Assembly: GCF_002909255.1 (NCBI RefSeq)
Contig: NZ_PIOB01000001.1
Location: 496,001-560,000, forward strand
Direction of reading: 5' to 3'
DNA length: 64,000 bases
DNA from: Arenibacter hampyeongensis
GTDB lineage: Bacteria; Bacteroidota; Bacteroidia; Flavobacteriales; Flavobacteriaceae
In this document: positions 45,077 through 54,248 of the stretch, in pieces
Position numbering within the stretch: the stretch's first letter is position 1
Layout of the letters: every line of letters starts with the position of its first letter
Translations under genes and position numbers: made by a program
Notes under the pieces: model-generated
Database searches by the model: none
The model's input: only the letters and a program-made list of their open reading frames with translations
What the model was told of the DNA's origin: nothing

Positions 45077-48052
45077 ATGTTTTTCAACAGAATAAAGGTT
45101 CTGATTTTAATATGTACCCTTGGCGGCTTGAGTATTTCCTGTGACAGATCACAACAGTTCTCTGAACCTCTGCCCAAGGTGGTCGATTTTAATTTTCATG
45201 TAAAACCCATATTGGTACAGAATTGTTATTTGTGCCACGGCCCAGACCCAAGTAGCAGAAAAGCGGAGTTGCGATTGGATACTTACGAAGGTGCCACCGC
45301 TGCGCTAAAAGAAGGGGGTCATGCCATTGTGCCTGGGAAGACTTCCAAAAGCCAAATGGTACAGCGGATTTATAATGAAGACCCTGGTATGGTAATGCCC
45401 CCACCGGAGACCAATCTAAAACTTACCGAGAGGGAGAAGGCTTTATTGAACAAATGGATAGATCAGGGAGCCGAATGGAAAGATCATTGGTCCTTCATTA
45501 AGCCGGAGACGAAAATTGCGTTATCGGACCCCAAGGCCATCGATTTTATAATAGACAAGAAACTGGATGAAAAAGGGTTGGAAAAAGTAGCTCTTGCCAA
45601 CAAAAATTCACTTATCCGAAGAGTATCCTATTTACTTACAGGCTTACCCCCCAACCCTAAGGAGGTTCAAGAATTCCTATCGGATACCAGTGGTGTGGCT
45701 TACGAAAAATTGGTTGATCGTTATCTTAATTCACCTGCCTATGGAGAAAGATGGGCAAGACATTGGATGGATTTGGTGAGGTATGCGGAAACAAAGGGCC
45801 ACGAGTTTGATTATGCAATAACAGGTGCTTGGAAATATAGGGACTACTTGATCAGGGCGTTTAACGAAGATGTGCCCTATGATCAATTCCTTAAGGAACA
45901 CATTGCTGGGGATTTAATGCAAACTACGAGGGAAAATAAGGAAACCGGAGTTTCGGAATCTAGGCTCGGCACTACTTTCTATGTAATGGGTGAAGGCACC
46001 CATAGTCCAGTGGATGTTCGCCAGGACGAGGCAGATCGCATTGATAATATGATCGACGTTACCACCAAGACTTTTCAGGGGTTAACGGTTTCATGTGCCA
46101 AATGTCACGACCATAAATTTGACCCCATAACTGCAGCGGACTATTATGCCCTTTATGGGGTAATGGAGAGCACAAGGTTTTCTCCGGTTCCTGCCGATGT
46201 AGGCAAGGATAAGAAATTGGCGGCCAAGGAAATAGAAAATCTTAATTCCTATATGCGAAAGCTGGTGGCCGGAAAATGGGACAGAGCCAAAAACAGCTAT
46301 GAAAATACTAACCACGCCCAGAATATAGGAGTGGCCACTAAGGAAAAGGCCTATACCGTTATTGGCGATTTTAGGGGCCGGGATTTTGATGGATGGACAA
46401 GTAATGGCTTTGCTTTTGGACAGAGGACCACTCTGGCTAATCCCATAGTGGATCCCGCCACAGGTACATTGCTTGGATTGGACGAAGGGAAAGCTTCTAG
46501 TAGGGCAATAGGTGTAGGTGTTTTTGGAGCTTTGCGATCTCCCAATATTATCTTGGACAAAGATTTTATTGGAGTTAGGGCACTTGGAAAAAACAGCAGC
46601 ATTAGAATAATAATAGACAATTTTCAATTGATCCAAAATCCAATTTATGGTGGAATAGACCATAAGGTGAATACGGGGGAATGGAATAATTTTGTATTTA
46701 ACGTAGCGGCCTGGAAGGGCAGAAAGGCATATATTGAAATTTTGACCGGAGCTTATGACCGCCATAATTATAATCTGCCGGAGGATGCTTTTATTGAGGC
46801 AGAATATGCAATGACTTATGATGGGGAATGGCCGTCGGATTTGGAGAAGAATATTACAGCTCAACAACCTCAGGATAATTGGGCGAGCCTGGATATATCT
46901 CCCTCCAAGGTAACAAGGCTTAATGATGATTTGAAGAAGGGAAAATTGCCTGCGCATTTCCCTGAATTGAAATCGGTTGTGGATAGCAGTCAACAACTTG
47001 CAAAAAGTTTAAAAACCGAATCCTTTGTTAATGGTATTTATGATGGTTACGGAATTGATAGCCCCGTTTTCAATAGAGGTAATTATAAGGAACCATCGGA
47101 AGAACATATTCCTCGGAGATTTTTATCGGTATTGTCTTTGGGGGATACCGTATTTAAATCTAAGGGAAGTGGACGTATGGAGTTGGCCGAGGTAATGTTG
47201 AACAAGGATAATCCCTTGACTTCTAGAGTTATGGTAAACCGGATTTGGCACCATTTGTTCGGCAAGGGAATTGTAGAGACCGTTGATAATTTTGGTCTAC
47301 AAGGAAAATTGCCAACCCACCCGGAACTGTTGGATTACTTGGCTGTTAAGTTTCAAAAAGAAGGATGGTCCGTTAAAAAATTGATCAGGGCAATTATTAC
47401 CTCAGAGACTTTTAAAAGGAGTACTTTGAAAAGTGAGGCGCTGGCCAATAAGGACCCCAACAATATTTATTTAGCTTCTTTTCCCGTACGAAGACTGGAG
47501 GCTGAAGCTATTAGAGATGGAATATTGGCTGTTTCCGAAAGTTTGGATTCCACCATGTACGGAACACCTGTGGCCACCCATTTAACGGCATTTATGCAGG
47601 GACGGGGTAGGCCGCGGAAATCAGGACCCATAGATGGGGAAGGCCGAAGGAGTATTTATTTGGAGGTAAGGAGAAATTTTCTGGAGCCTATGATGACGAC
47701 CTTTGATCGTCCTATTCCGTTTAGTACTTTTGGTAGTAGGAACGTTACCAATGTGCCTTCACAATCCTTGATTTTAATGAACGACCCATTGGTTGCAGAA
47801 CAGGCCGAAATTATGGCTGGGAAATTAATGGAAAAGGGACTGGTCGGTTTTGAGGAAAAAGTACAGTGGATCTATTTGCAGGCTTTTTCTCGTTTGGCAA
47901 GTTCGGAAGAACTAAAAAAAGCTTCACACTTTTTTGAGATGCTGCAGAAAATGGAAGAAAAAAGGGATGACAGGGAGAATCAAGAAATGGAACTATGGAA
48001 AGAGTATTGTCATAGTATTTTTAATTTAAAAGAATTTATATACCTTATTTAA
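45077..48052 (+). CDS. PSD1 / planctomycete cytochrome C domain lipoprotein (DUF1549-DUF1553)
   Basis: 991 aa from the ATG at 45077 with lipobox SISC (Cys22). The N-terminal cytochrome domain has CYLCH at 50-54 and a typical 'MVMPPPETNLKLTEREKALL' segment. DUF1549 follows ('WARHWMDLVRYAETKGHEFD'), then a second haem-like CAKCH at 340-344, a lectin-like beta insert around 435-590, and DUF1553 at the C-terminus ('LTSRVMVNRIWHHLFGKGI'). Such proteins are abundant in Planctomycetes and are thought to process complex polysaccharides together with the DUF1501 partner, but the activity is not established. Its stop directly abuts the DUF1501 start. Confidence 0.92.
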   Translation: MFFNRIKVLILICTLGGLSISCDRSQQFSEPLPKVVDFNFHVKPILVQNCYLCHGPDPSSRKAELRLDTYEGATAALKEGGHAIVPGKTSKSQMVQRIYNEDPGMVMPPPETNLKLTEREKALLNKWIDQGAEWKDHWSFIKPETKIALSDPKAIDFIIDKKLDEKGLEKVALANKNSLIRRVSYLLTGLPPNPKEVQEFLSDTSGVAYEKLVDRYLNSPAYGERWARHWMDLVRYAETKGHEFDYAITGAWKYRDYLIRAFNEDVPYDQFLKEHIAGDLMQTTRENKETGVSESRLGTTFYVMGEGTHSPVDVRQDEADRIDNMIDVTTKTFQGLTVSCAKCHDHKFDPITAADYYALYGVMESTRFSPVPADVGKDKKLAAKEIENLNSYMRKLVAGKWDRAKNSYENTNHAQNIGVATKEKAYTVIGDFRGRDFDGWTSNGFAFGQRTTLANPIVDPATGTLLGLDEGKASSRAIGVGVFGALRSPNIILDKDFIGVRALGKNSSIRIIIDNFQLIQNPIYGGIDHKVNTGEWNNFVFNVAAWKGRKAYIEILTGAYDRHNYNLPEDAFIEAEYAMTYDGEWPSDLEKNITAQQPQDNWASLDISPSKVTRLNDDLKKGKLPAHFPELKSVVDSSQQLAKSLKTESFVNGIYDGYGIDSPVFNRGNYKEPSEEHIPRRFLSVLSLGDTVFKSKGSGRMELAEVMLNKDNPLTSRVMVNRIWHHLFGKGIVETVDNFGLQGKLPTHPELLDYLAVKFQKEGWSVKKLIRAIITSETFKRSTLKSEALANKDPNNIYLASFPVRRLEAEAIRDGILAVSESLDSTMYGTPVATHLTAFMQGRGRPRKSGPIDGEGRRSIYLEVRRNFLEPMMTTFDRPIPFSTFGSRNVTNVPSQSLILMNDPLVAEQAEIMAGKLMEKGLVGFEEKVQWIYLQAFSRLASSEELKKASHFFEMLQKMEEKRDDRENQEMELWKEYCHSIFNLKEFIYLI

Positions 48053-49504
48053 ATGGGCCATCATCACAATACTAAACCAAGAGTTATTTCTCGTCGGGAA
48101 ATGTTGGGACTATCGGCTGGGGGCTTCGGTTCATTGGCATTAATGAGTCTGTTTGGCACTATGCCATTGGGCTGCAAGAGGGCAGGAGCCCTTGAATCAG
48201 CTTCCAATCTTTATTTGGGGCCACATTATTTGCCCAAGGCGAAAAATGTCATCTTTCTGTATATGGATGGCGGTGTCTCACAAGTGGACTCCTTTGACCC
48301 CAAACCACGACTAGCCAAGGAGAACGGTGAGGATCCAAGAAAGAAATTTAAGGTAGATGCCACTCAGTTCGACAATGTGGGCAAGATATTAAAAAGCCCT
48401 TGGGATTTTAAACAATACGGTGAATGTGGTATGCCGGTGAGCGATCTGTTTCCGCATATTGCCACCTGCGTAGACGACATTGCTTTAATACGATCCATGG
48501 TTTCCAATTTTCCGGAGCATACCAATGCCAATTATTTTTTACATACCGGAAGTGGTTTGCAGGGACGCCCAAGTATGGGCGCTTGGATGAACTATGGCTT
48601 GGGGAGCGAGAATAAAAATATACCTGGATATGTTGTTTTGGACGGAGGGTTGGTTCCTCCAGGTGGATTGGATAATTTTAAGAATGGGTTTTTGCCGGCA
48701 TCCTATCAAGCCTCTGTTTTTAAAGCCGGTCCAGAACCTGTAGCCAATATCAATCCAAGGGAGGGCATTAAAAATCTTCAGGAGGAGAAACTCCAATTTA
48801 TTAAACAATTGGATAATAGTTTAATTGGGAAAATTGGAGAAGCCGATGCAGTAGAATCTGCCATTTCCAACTATGAACTTGCCTATAAAATGCAATCGTC
48901 CATCCCAGAACTTACCGAGTTTAAGGAAGAAACTGAGGCCACCAAAAAATTGTATGGCATGGATTCCGATGACCCTAATTTGAGGGGATATGCCTCTCAA
49001 TGCATCTTGGCCAGAAGGCTGATAGAGCGTGGCGTTAGGTTTGTTGAGCTGACCTGTCCAAACGTTGGTCCAGGCGTTGACAGGTGGGACCAGCACAGTA
49101 ATTTAAAAAGTGGCCATGAAAAAAATGCCCATGCAGTAGATCAACCCATTGCCGGGCTCCTTAAGGATCTTAAATCACGGGGATTGTTGGAGGAAACATT
49201 GGTGGTCTGGACTGGAGAGTTTGGCCGTACTCCTTTTGCACAGGGATCTGACGGGCGCGACCATAATCCGTCCGCCTTTAGTATGTGGATGGCCGGAGCA
49301 GGAGTAAAGGGAGGAACTATTTTTGGCAAGACCGATGAATATGGCTATCGGGTAATAGAAAACGAAGTAAGCGTACATGACCTACATGCTACCATTATGC
49401 ATTTGCTGGGATTGGACCACAAACAATTGACCTTTCGTTTTGGAGGTCGTGATATGAGGTTGACAGATGTTCATGGTAACGTAGTAAAGGATATTTTAAC
49501 CTAA
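48053..49504 (+). CDS. DUF1501 family protein, Tat-exported
   Basis: 483 aa with a twin-arginine signal SRREML (Arg14-Arg15) followed by a hydrophobic stretch. The mature protein has an alkaline-phosphatase/sulfatase-like fold ('NVIFLYMDGGVSQVDSFDPK', 'VVWTGEFGRTPF', 'DGRDHNPSAFSMWMAGAG'), as in all DUF1501 members. The N-terminus begins MGHHH naturally. It is the obligate-looking partner of the PSD1 gene, starting immediately after its stop codon. The substrate is unknown. Confidence 0.93.
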   Translation: MGHHHNTKPRVISRREMLGLSAGGFGSLALMSLFGTMPLGCKRAGALESASNLYLGPHYLPKAKNVIFLYMDGGVSQVDSFDPKPRLAKENGEDPRKKFKVDATQFDNVGKILKSPWDFKQYGECGMPVSDLFPHIATCVDDIALIRSMVSNFPEHTNANYFLHTGSGLQGRPSMGAWMNYGLGSENKNIPGYVVLDGGLVPPGGLDNFKNGFLPASYQASVFKAGPEPVANINPREGIKNLQEEKLQFIKQLDNSLIGKIGEADAVESAISNYELAYKMQSSIPELTEFKEETEATKKLYGMDSDDPNLRGYASQCILARRLIERGVRFVELTCPNVGPGVDRWDQHSNLKSGHEKNAHAVDQPIAGLLKDLKSRGLLEETLVVWTGEFGRTPFAQGSDGRDHNPSAFSMWMAGAGVKGGTIFGKTDEYGYRVIENEVSVHDLHATIMHLLGLDHKQLTFRFGGRDMRLTDVHGNVVKDILT

Positions 49505-49531
49505 ATAAATTTTTAATTGGAATACTCGCAT

Positions 49532-50476
49532 ATGAAAATTTTTGGCAAAGGACTACTGTTTTTAATGATGTCGCCGCTTTTTTTGGTAGGACAAGCTACT
49601 GTCTTAACACCCCAAAATCAGTCGACAAATAAAAATGAAATTAAGCATTCATTCTTTATAGCAGGACCAAATTTTACTGGGATTATTGGTGAAAATGGAG
49701 AGGAACTCTGGGATTCCGGCAAAAATGGCGCCAGGGACGGTTATGTTTTAAAGAACGGGAACATACTTATTTGTTGGGGTGATGAAGTCCGCGAGTACAA
49801 CAAGAAGAAAGAGGTAATATTTACCTATTCCAAAACTGAGAAATCAATGGAATTGGGAACGGCGGTAAGGCTACCCAACGGCAATACCATGATCACCGAA
49901 TCCGGATCGGAACCAAGAATAGTTGAGGTCAATAAAAAGGGAACAGTGGTAAGTAGCGTACCACTTAAGCCTGATACGGATAATATACATATGCAGACTA
50001 GAATGGCCAGGAAATTATCCAATGGCAATTATTTAGTGCCCCATTTATTGGCATTTGCCGTTAAGGAATACCAACCGGATGGGAGAGTGGTAAATATTTT
50101 TAATACGGATTTGGAAGATTTGGGAGGAAGGGAGGCTGAAAATTGGCCTTTTACCGCTATTCGCCTGAATAATGGAAATACCGTGGTTACTTTAACCCAT
50201 GGGAACAAGGTTGTAGAATTTGATTCCAAGGGCAAGGTAGTCTGGAAAGTATCCAATTCAGATATACAGGAAGCCCCTTTTGTTGATCCCTGCGGGGCAC
50301 AAAGATTACCCAATGGCAATACAGTGATTGCTAGCTACGGGGCTCAAAAAGGAATTAAATTGTTTGAGTTGGCACCTGATAAATCTATGGTTTGGAATTA
50401 TGAAGGGCATAGGGTGCATCACTTTCAAATATTGACCACCAATGGAAAACCCATAAAAGGCACTCCACTTAAATAG
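49532..50476 (+). CDS. Exported beta-propeller protein with NGNT repeats
   Basis: 314 aa from the ATG at 49532; a TTG at 49517 also opens the frame but the ATG gives a clean signal peptide (ending FLVGQ). Five to six propeller blades are visible by the repeated LxNGNT element, for example LPNGNTMIT, LSNGNYLVP, LNNGNTVVT and LPNGNTVIA. It resembles the arylsulfotransferase-like and PQQ-binding-like propellers often encoded beside PSD1/DUF1501 pairs. No catalytic residues are evident. It lies 27 nt after DUF1501 and before the cytochrome-LRR gene. Confidence 0.85.
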   Translation: MKIFGKGLLFLMMSPLFLVGQATVLTPQNQSTNKNEIKHSFFIAGPNFTGIIGENGEELWDSGKNGARDGYVLKNGNILICWGDEVREYNKKKEVIFTYSKTEKSMELGTAVRLPNGNTMITESGSEPRIVEVNKKGTVVSSVPLKPDTDNIHMQTRMARKLSNGNYLVPHLLAFAVKEYQPDGRVVNIFNTDLEDLGGREAENWPFTAIRLNNGNTVVTLTHGNKVVEFDSKGKVVWKVSNSDIQEAPFVDPCGAQRLPNGNTVIASYGAQKGIKLFELAPDKSMVWNYEGHRVHHFQILTTNGKPIKGTPLK

Positions 50477-50481
50477 TATAA

Positions 50482-51888
50482 ATGGGATTTATCTTCTTGA
50501 TGAATGGTGGTATTTTGGATAACCCGCCAGATGTTGTTTTGTTTTTTGGGCGGTTTCATCCTGTAGTTGTACATCTTCCCATAGGCTTCCTAATTATGGC
50601 CATTTTGGCACAACTGGCTACGCGCTGGCCCAAATTCAAGCCTTTGGAGTTGTTTCTCCCGCTGCTGTGGCTGCTGGGTGCGTTTAGTGCGCTTTTGGCT
50701 GTAATTTTTGGCTATTTCCTGTCCCTAAGTGGTGGTTATGATGAGGATACGCTCTTCTGGCATCAGTGGGGAGGAATTGCCGTAATGTTATTGTCTTTTG
50801 GGTGTTACTTTATCAATAAAAAATCCAGTAACCCACTCTCCATTTCCAAATGGATATTGGTTATCATAGTGGGTCTTTTGCTTATGTTTACAGGTCACAT
50901 GGGCGGTAACCTGACCCATGGTTCTACCTATTTACTGGAATACGCACCAAATCCCGTAAGGAATATGGCGGGATTGCCTTCCAAGGTGGAACCGCGTAAA
51001 AAAGTCACGGTATTGGATTCCGCAGATGTGTTTCTGGATCTGGTGCTGCCAATGATGCAAACTAAATGTGTTAGCTGCCATAACGAGGGGAAAAATAAAG
51101 GAGGTCTTTTGCTTACCTCTTATGGTAATATGATGCTTGGAGGGGAAAGTGAACATACCATTATCCCAGGTGATGCCTTGAAAAGCGAATTGGTTCGTAG
51201 GATTACCCTACCAACAGAACATGACGATTTTATGCCGTCTGAAGGAAAGTTGCCGCTTACAGATCTAGAAGTGTTACTGATCAAATGGTGGATTAAAATT
51301 GGTGCCCCACCGAACGGTTTTGTAACAGCGTTGGATACGGAAAAGGCAGTTAGTGTTTTGGTAAGCAATTATTTGGGATTGGATAAAAACAATCTTTTTA
51401 ATAAAAATGTTCCAGCGCCAAATCAGGCCATAATCGATTCCCTAATTCACCATGGATTTGTAATCAATCCTTTGATGAAGGACAATAATTTTTTGGAGGC
51501 CAACTTTAGTTTAAGTGAATATGATCTTGAAGCTTCCGATATAGACGCCCTAGTGGAACTGAAGGAGCAATTGGTTTGGCTTAACTTGGGAAATTCACAC
51601 CTCCAGGACAGCTATCTTGAAAAAATTGGATTATTGCAAAACCTGGTAAAGTTGGATCTTAGGGGAAATGAAATTACCGATAACGGGATAAAACACTTAT
51701 CTAAATTGGAGAATTTGGAGTCGCTAAACCTTTATGGAACTAAGGTTTCAAAAGGTGTTTTGGACCTTGTTCCTAAATTAACTAGGTTAAAGAGTATCTA
51801 TCTTTGGCAATCTGAAGTATCCAAAGAATCCATTTCTCAATTAAAAGAACAAAATCCAGGTCTTACCGTAATTTTTGAACGGGAATAA
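50482..51888 (+). CDS. DUF2231 membrane / cytochrome c / leucine-rich-repeat fusion
   Basis: 468 aa. Four N-terminal transmembrane helices of DUF2231 ('FHPVVVHLPIGFLIMAIL' in the first), then a c-type cytochrome domain with CVSCH at 196-200 of the planctomycete type, then three to four leucine-rich repeats at about 365-460 ('LVKLDLRGNEITDNGIKHL'). The fusion would put a haem and a binding surface on the outside of the inner membrane. It begins 5 nt after the propeller gene and ends the cassette. It could pass electrons from the PSD1-linked reaction to the membrane, by inference. Confidence 0.88.
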   Translation: MGFIFLMNGGILDNPPDVVLFFGRFHPVVVHLPIGFLIMAILAQLATRWPKFKPLELFLPLLWLLGAFSALLAVIFGYFLSLSGGYDEDTLFWHQWGGIAVMLLSFGCYFINKKSSNPLSISKWILVIIVGLLLMFTGHMGGNLTHGSTYLLEYAPNPVRNMAGLPSKVEPRKKVTVLDSADVFLDLVLPMMQTKCVSCHNEGKNKGGLLLTSYGNMMLGGESEHTIIPGDALKSELVRRITLPTEHDDFMPSEGKLPLTDLEVLLIKWWIKIGAPPNGFVTALDTEKAVSVLVSNYLGLDKNNLFNKNVPAPNQAIIDSLIHHGFVINPLMKDNNFLEANFSLSEYDLEASDIDALVELKEQLVWLNLGNSHLQDSYLEKIGLLQNLVKLDLRGNEITDNGIKHLSKLENLESLNLYGTKVSKGVLDLVPKLTRLKSIYLWQSEVSKESISQLKEQNPGLTVIFERE

Positions 51889-52053
51889 GTAGTTCACTTT
51901 TATCAAATTAGAGAGGGTCCGTTATGGTTAAGGTGTAGAACCATTCAATTAAAGGATGTTTTTTTACTGATTCTAGACTTCCTAAATTTGATTTAAGTAA
52001 TTAAATCATTTTTCGACTAAGCCTTACTATCACATCAAGAAAATATCGGTATA

Positions 52054-53073
52054 ATGCAGGATAAAATCAACAATAATTTAAGGAACACAAAGCTTTCAGT
52101 TTTGGATTTGGTCCCTGTAGCTCAGGGATCAACGCCCTTACAGTCTATTCAAAAGAGCCTGGAATTGGCACAACATGTAGAATCTTTGGGTTTTGAACGA
52201 TTTTGGATTTCCGAACACCACAATATGGAAAGTTTGGTTAGTTCGGCCACGCCAATATTAATAGGACATATTGCCCAAGGAACCAAAACCATAAGGGTAG
52301 GCTCCGGGGGAATTATGTTGCCCAATCACGCTCCCTTAATTGTAGCGGAACAATTTGGCACCTTGGAGACACTTTATCCAGGGAGAATAGATCTGGGCTT
52401 GGGTAGGGCGCCGGGAACAGATCAACTAACGGCCAAGGCTTTAAGAAGAAATAGAACCGAAACTGTGCACGATTTTCCAAATGATATAACGGAATTACAG
52501 ACGTATTTTTCCAAGGAGAATAAAAATGCAGCCGTGAGGGCGATTCCTGGGGAGGGATTAAACCTTCCCTTGTATTTATTGGGTTCCAGTACCTTTAGTG
52601 CACAATTGGCGGGATCAAAAGGGTTGCCGTATGCTTTTGCAAGTCATTTTGCCCCTACACACTTGCATGAAGCCCTTAGATTATACCATCAAAATTTTGA
52701 GCCTTCAGAACAGTGTAAAACTCCCTATACTATAGCCTGTGTTAACGTGATTGCTGCAGAAACCGATGAAAAGGCAAGGAATTTGGAGACAAGTCTTCAG
52801 CAATTGGCTTTGGGGATTATTAGAAATACCAGAAAACCATTGCCGCCACCGGTGAAGAGTATGGAAGGCTTATGGCATGAGGTGGAAAAAGCTCAAATAC
52901 AAAATATGATGCACTATAGCTTTGTTGGATCTAAGGAAACAATAAAGGCACAACTTTCGGATTTTGTTGCAAATACCCGGGTCAATGAAATAATGGTCGT
53001 ATCCCATATTTATGACCATAATGACCGACTAAGATCCTATGAAATATTGAGTAGTCTTCATACTGGAGATTAG
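52054..53073 (+). CDS. LLM-class flavin-dependent oxidoreductase
   Basis: 339 aa, TIM-barrel luciferase-like monooxygenase family. The N-terminal 'LSVLDLVPVAQGSTPLQSIQ' and 'RFWISEHHNMESLVSSATPI' segments and 'GRIDLGLGRAPGTDQLT' match the family (the group annotated as LLM class, formerly MsnO8-like). It is cytoplasmic and uses FMN. It lies alone between two spacers of about 110-165 nt, and I see no direct link to its neighbours. Confidence 0.92.
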   Translation: MQDKINNNLRNTKLSVLDLVPVAQGSTPLQSIQKSLELAQHVESLGFERFWISEHHNMESLVSSATPILIGHIAQGTKTIRVGSGGIMLPNHAPLIVAEQFGTLETLYPGRIDLGLGRAPGTDQLTAKALRRNRTETVHDFPNDITELQTYFSKENKNAAVRAIPGEGLNLPLYLLGSSTFSAQLAGSKGLPYAFASHFAPTHLHEALRLYHQNFEPSEQCKTPYTIACVNVIAAETDEKARNLETSLQQLALGIIRNTRKPLPPPVKSMEGLWHEVEKAQIQNMMHYSFVGSKETIKAQLSDFVANTRVNEIMVVSHIYDHNDRLRSYEILSSLHTGD

Positions 53074-53133
53074 TTTAGCCATCCAATGAATAATTATTTG
53101 CTTTAACGAGGCTATATTTTTAATATCTTTTAG

Positions 53134-53160
53134 TTGGGATGACAAATTTTAGCTAATTTG
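53134..53160 (+). promoter_or_regulatory. Possible promoter of the CBM9-like lipoprotein gene
   Basis: TTG at 53134-53136, 17 nt, then TAATTTG at 53154-53160, one base short of TAnnTTTG. Start of transcription would be near 53167, about 17 nt before the gene. Confidence 0.4.
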
Positions 53161-53183
53161 TACTTCTATTGGATATGTCATAA

Positions 53184-53912
53184 ATGTGGAAGAGAATACA
53201 TTTAGTAATATTGTTCATCGGGCTAATGTTGGCCTGCAAATCTGAATTACATAGTCAGGATAAAGTGCTTAAGGTCAAGGAAATTAAATATAACGGACAA
53301 GTTGGTTTGGAGCAGGTGTCCCAACTTTTGGAACAGCATGTAGCATTGGAGCATGTGGATTTAATTAACTGGGATAAGTTTTCTTACCGTCCCGATGTTG
53401 CCTTTAGGATTGCACATAGCAATAATGCTATTTGGCTAAAATATTATGTCAAGGAAAAAAACATTCTGGCCAGTGTTGGGGACACTAATGGACCTGTGGC
53501 CCGTGATAGTTGTGTGGAATTTTTTTTAGACCCCTTGGGGAACGGGAATTATTATAATTTTGAATTCAATTGTATTGGCACCGTTCATTTGGCTTATGGA
53601 CCTGGAAGAGGGCAGCGTCAATTTGTTGACCCCAAGACCATTAGAAATTTAATTGAAGTGGAAAGCTCTTTGGGATCACAAACTTTCACAGAAAGAACGG
53701 GCGACTTCACTTGGGAAATGACCATAATAATACCCGCTGAGATCCTGACCAATAATCCCGAAATTAAATTAAAAGGCTTAAAAAGCACTGCAAATTTTTA
53801 TAAATGTGGTGACGCTACTTCCCAACGCCATTATTTAACCTGGAATCCGGTTGGAACTGAAAAGCCGGATTATCACAGACCAGAGTTTTTTGGTAAACTT
53901 ATTTTTCAATAA
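53184..53912 (+). CDS. CBM9-like carbohydrate-binding lipoprotein
   Basis: 242 aa with lipobox LMLAC (Cys18). The single domain matches the carbohydrate-binding family 9-like fold: 'VAFRIAHSNNAIWLKYYVKE', 'DSCVEFFLDPLGNGNYYNFE' and a final 'HRPEFFGKLIF' are typical. It probably binds a sugar at the cell surface but has no catalytic module. It stands alone, about 110 nt after the LLM gene and 336 nt before the cytochrome dehydrogenase-like gene. Confidence 0.85.
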   Translation: MWKRIHLVILFIGLMLACKSELHSQDKVLKVKEIKYNGQVGLEQVSQLLEQHVALEHVDLINWDKFSYRPDVAFRIAHSNNAIWLKYYVKEKNILASVGDTNGPVARDSCVEFFLDPLGNGNYYNFEFNCIGTVHLAYGPGRGQRQFVDPKTIRNLIEVESSLGSQTFTERTGDFTWEMTIIIPAEILTNNPEIKLKGLKSTANFYKCGDATSQRHYLTWNPVGTEKPDYHRPEFFGKLIFQ

Positions 53913-54248
53913 TCACTAAAGGGGTGATTCTATCACACTTCGGGAACTAGATATTTAAGAGGGATATTTTTTATAATCTTTCAATAGAAATCGCACTTTT
54001 CTTTCAATTGGGCAATATAATTGTTAAATATTGGAAATAAAAGGAGCATTTTCTCCAAAGTATTATTAAATTTAAGTTGTGTTCGAACACATCTTATAGC
54101 GTTAACGACAGGATCTACATGCAGGCTGAGAATATTATTGTAGGGTAAAACAACAATTTCAAACCATATAATATTAATGGATTAAAAGGGATTGGACAAA
54201 ATTGCCCACAATGGAGAGTCTATCACTGGTTTATTAAATTTATAATCA
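53913..54248. other. Intergenic region (336 nt)
   Basis: AT-rich, no gene. It contains a perfect 14-nt palindrome TGTGTTCGAACACA at 54078-54091, about 157 nt before the dehydrogenase-like gene. Likely the promoter region of the downstream cluster. Confidence 0.6.
54078..54091. promoter_or_regulatory. Perfect 14-nt palindrome TGTGTTCGAACACA
   Basis: A GC-containing palindrome in an AT-rich spacer in front of the 54249 cluster. It looks like a site for a dimeric repressor; no regulator gene is adjacent. Confidence 0.35.

Noticed and set aside
46091-46996. 301-codon minus-strand frame within the PSD1 gene
   Set aside because: It lies opposite a well-supported coding region with recognised domains and has no domain of its own.
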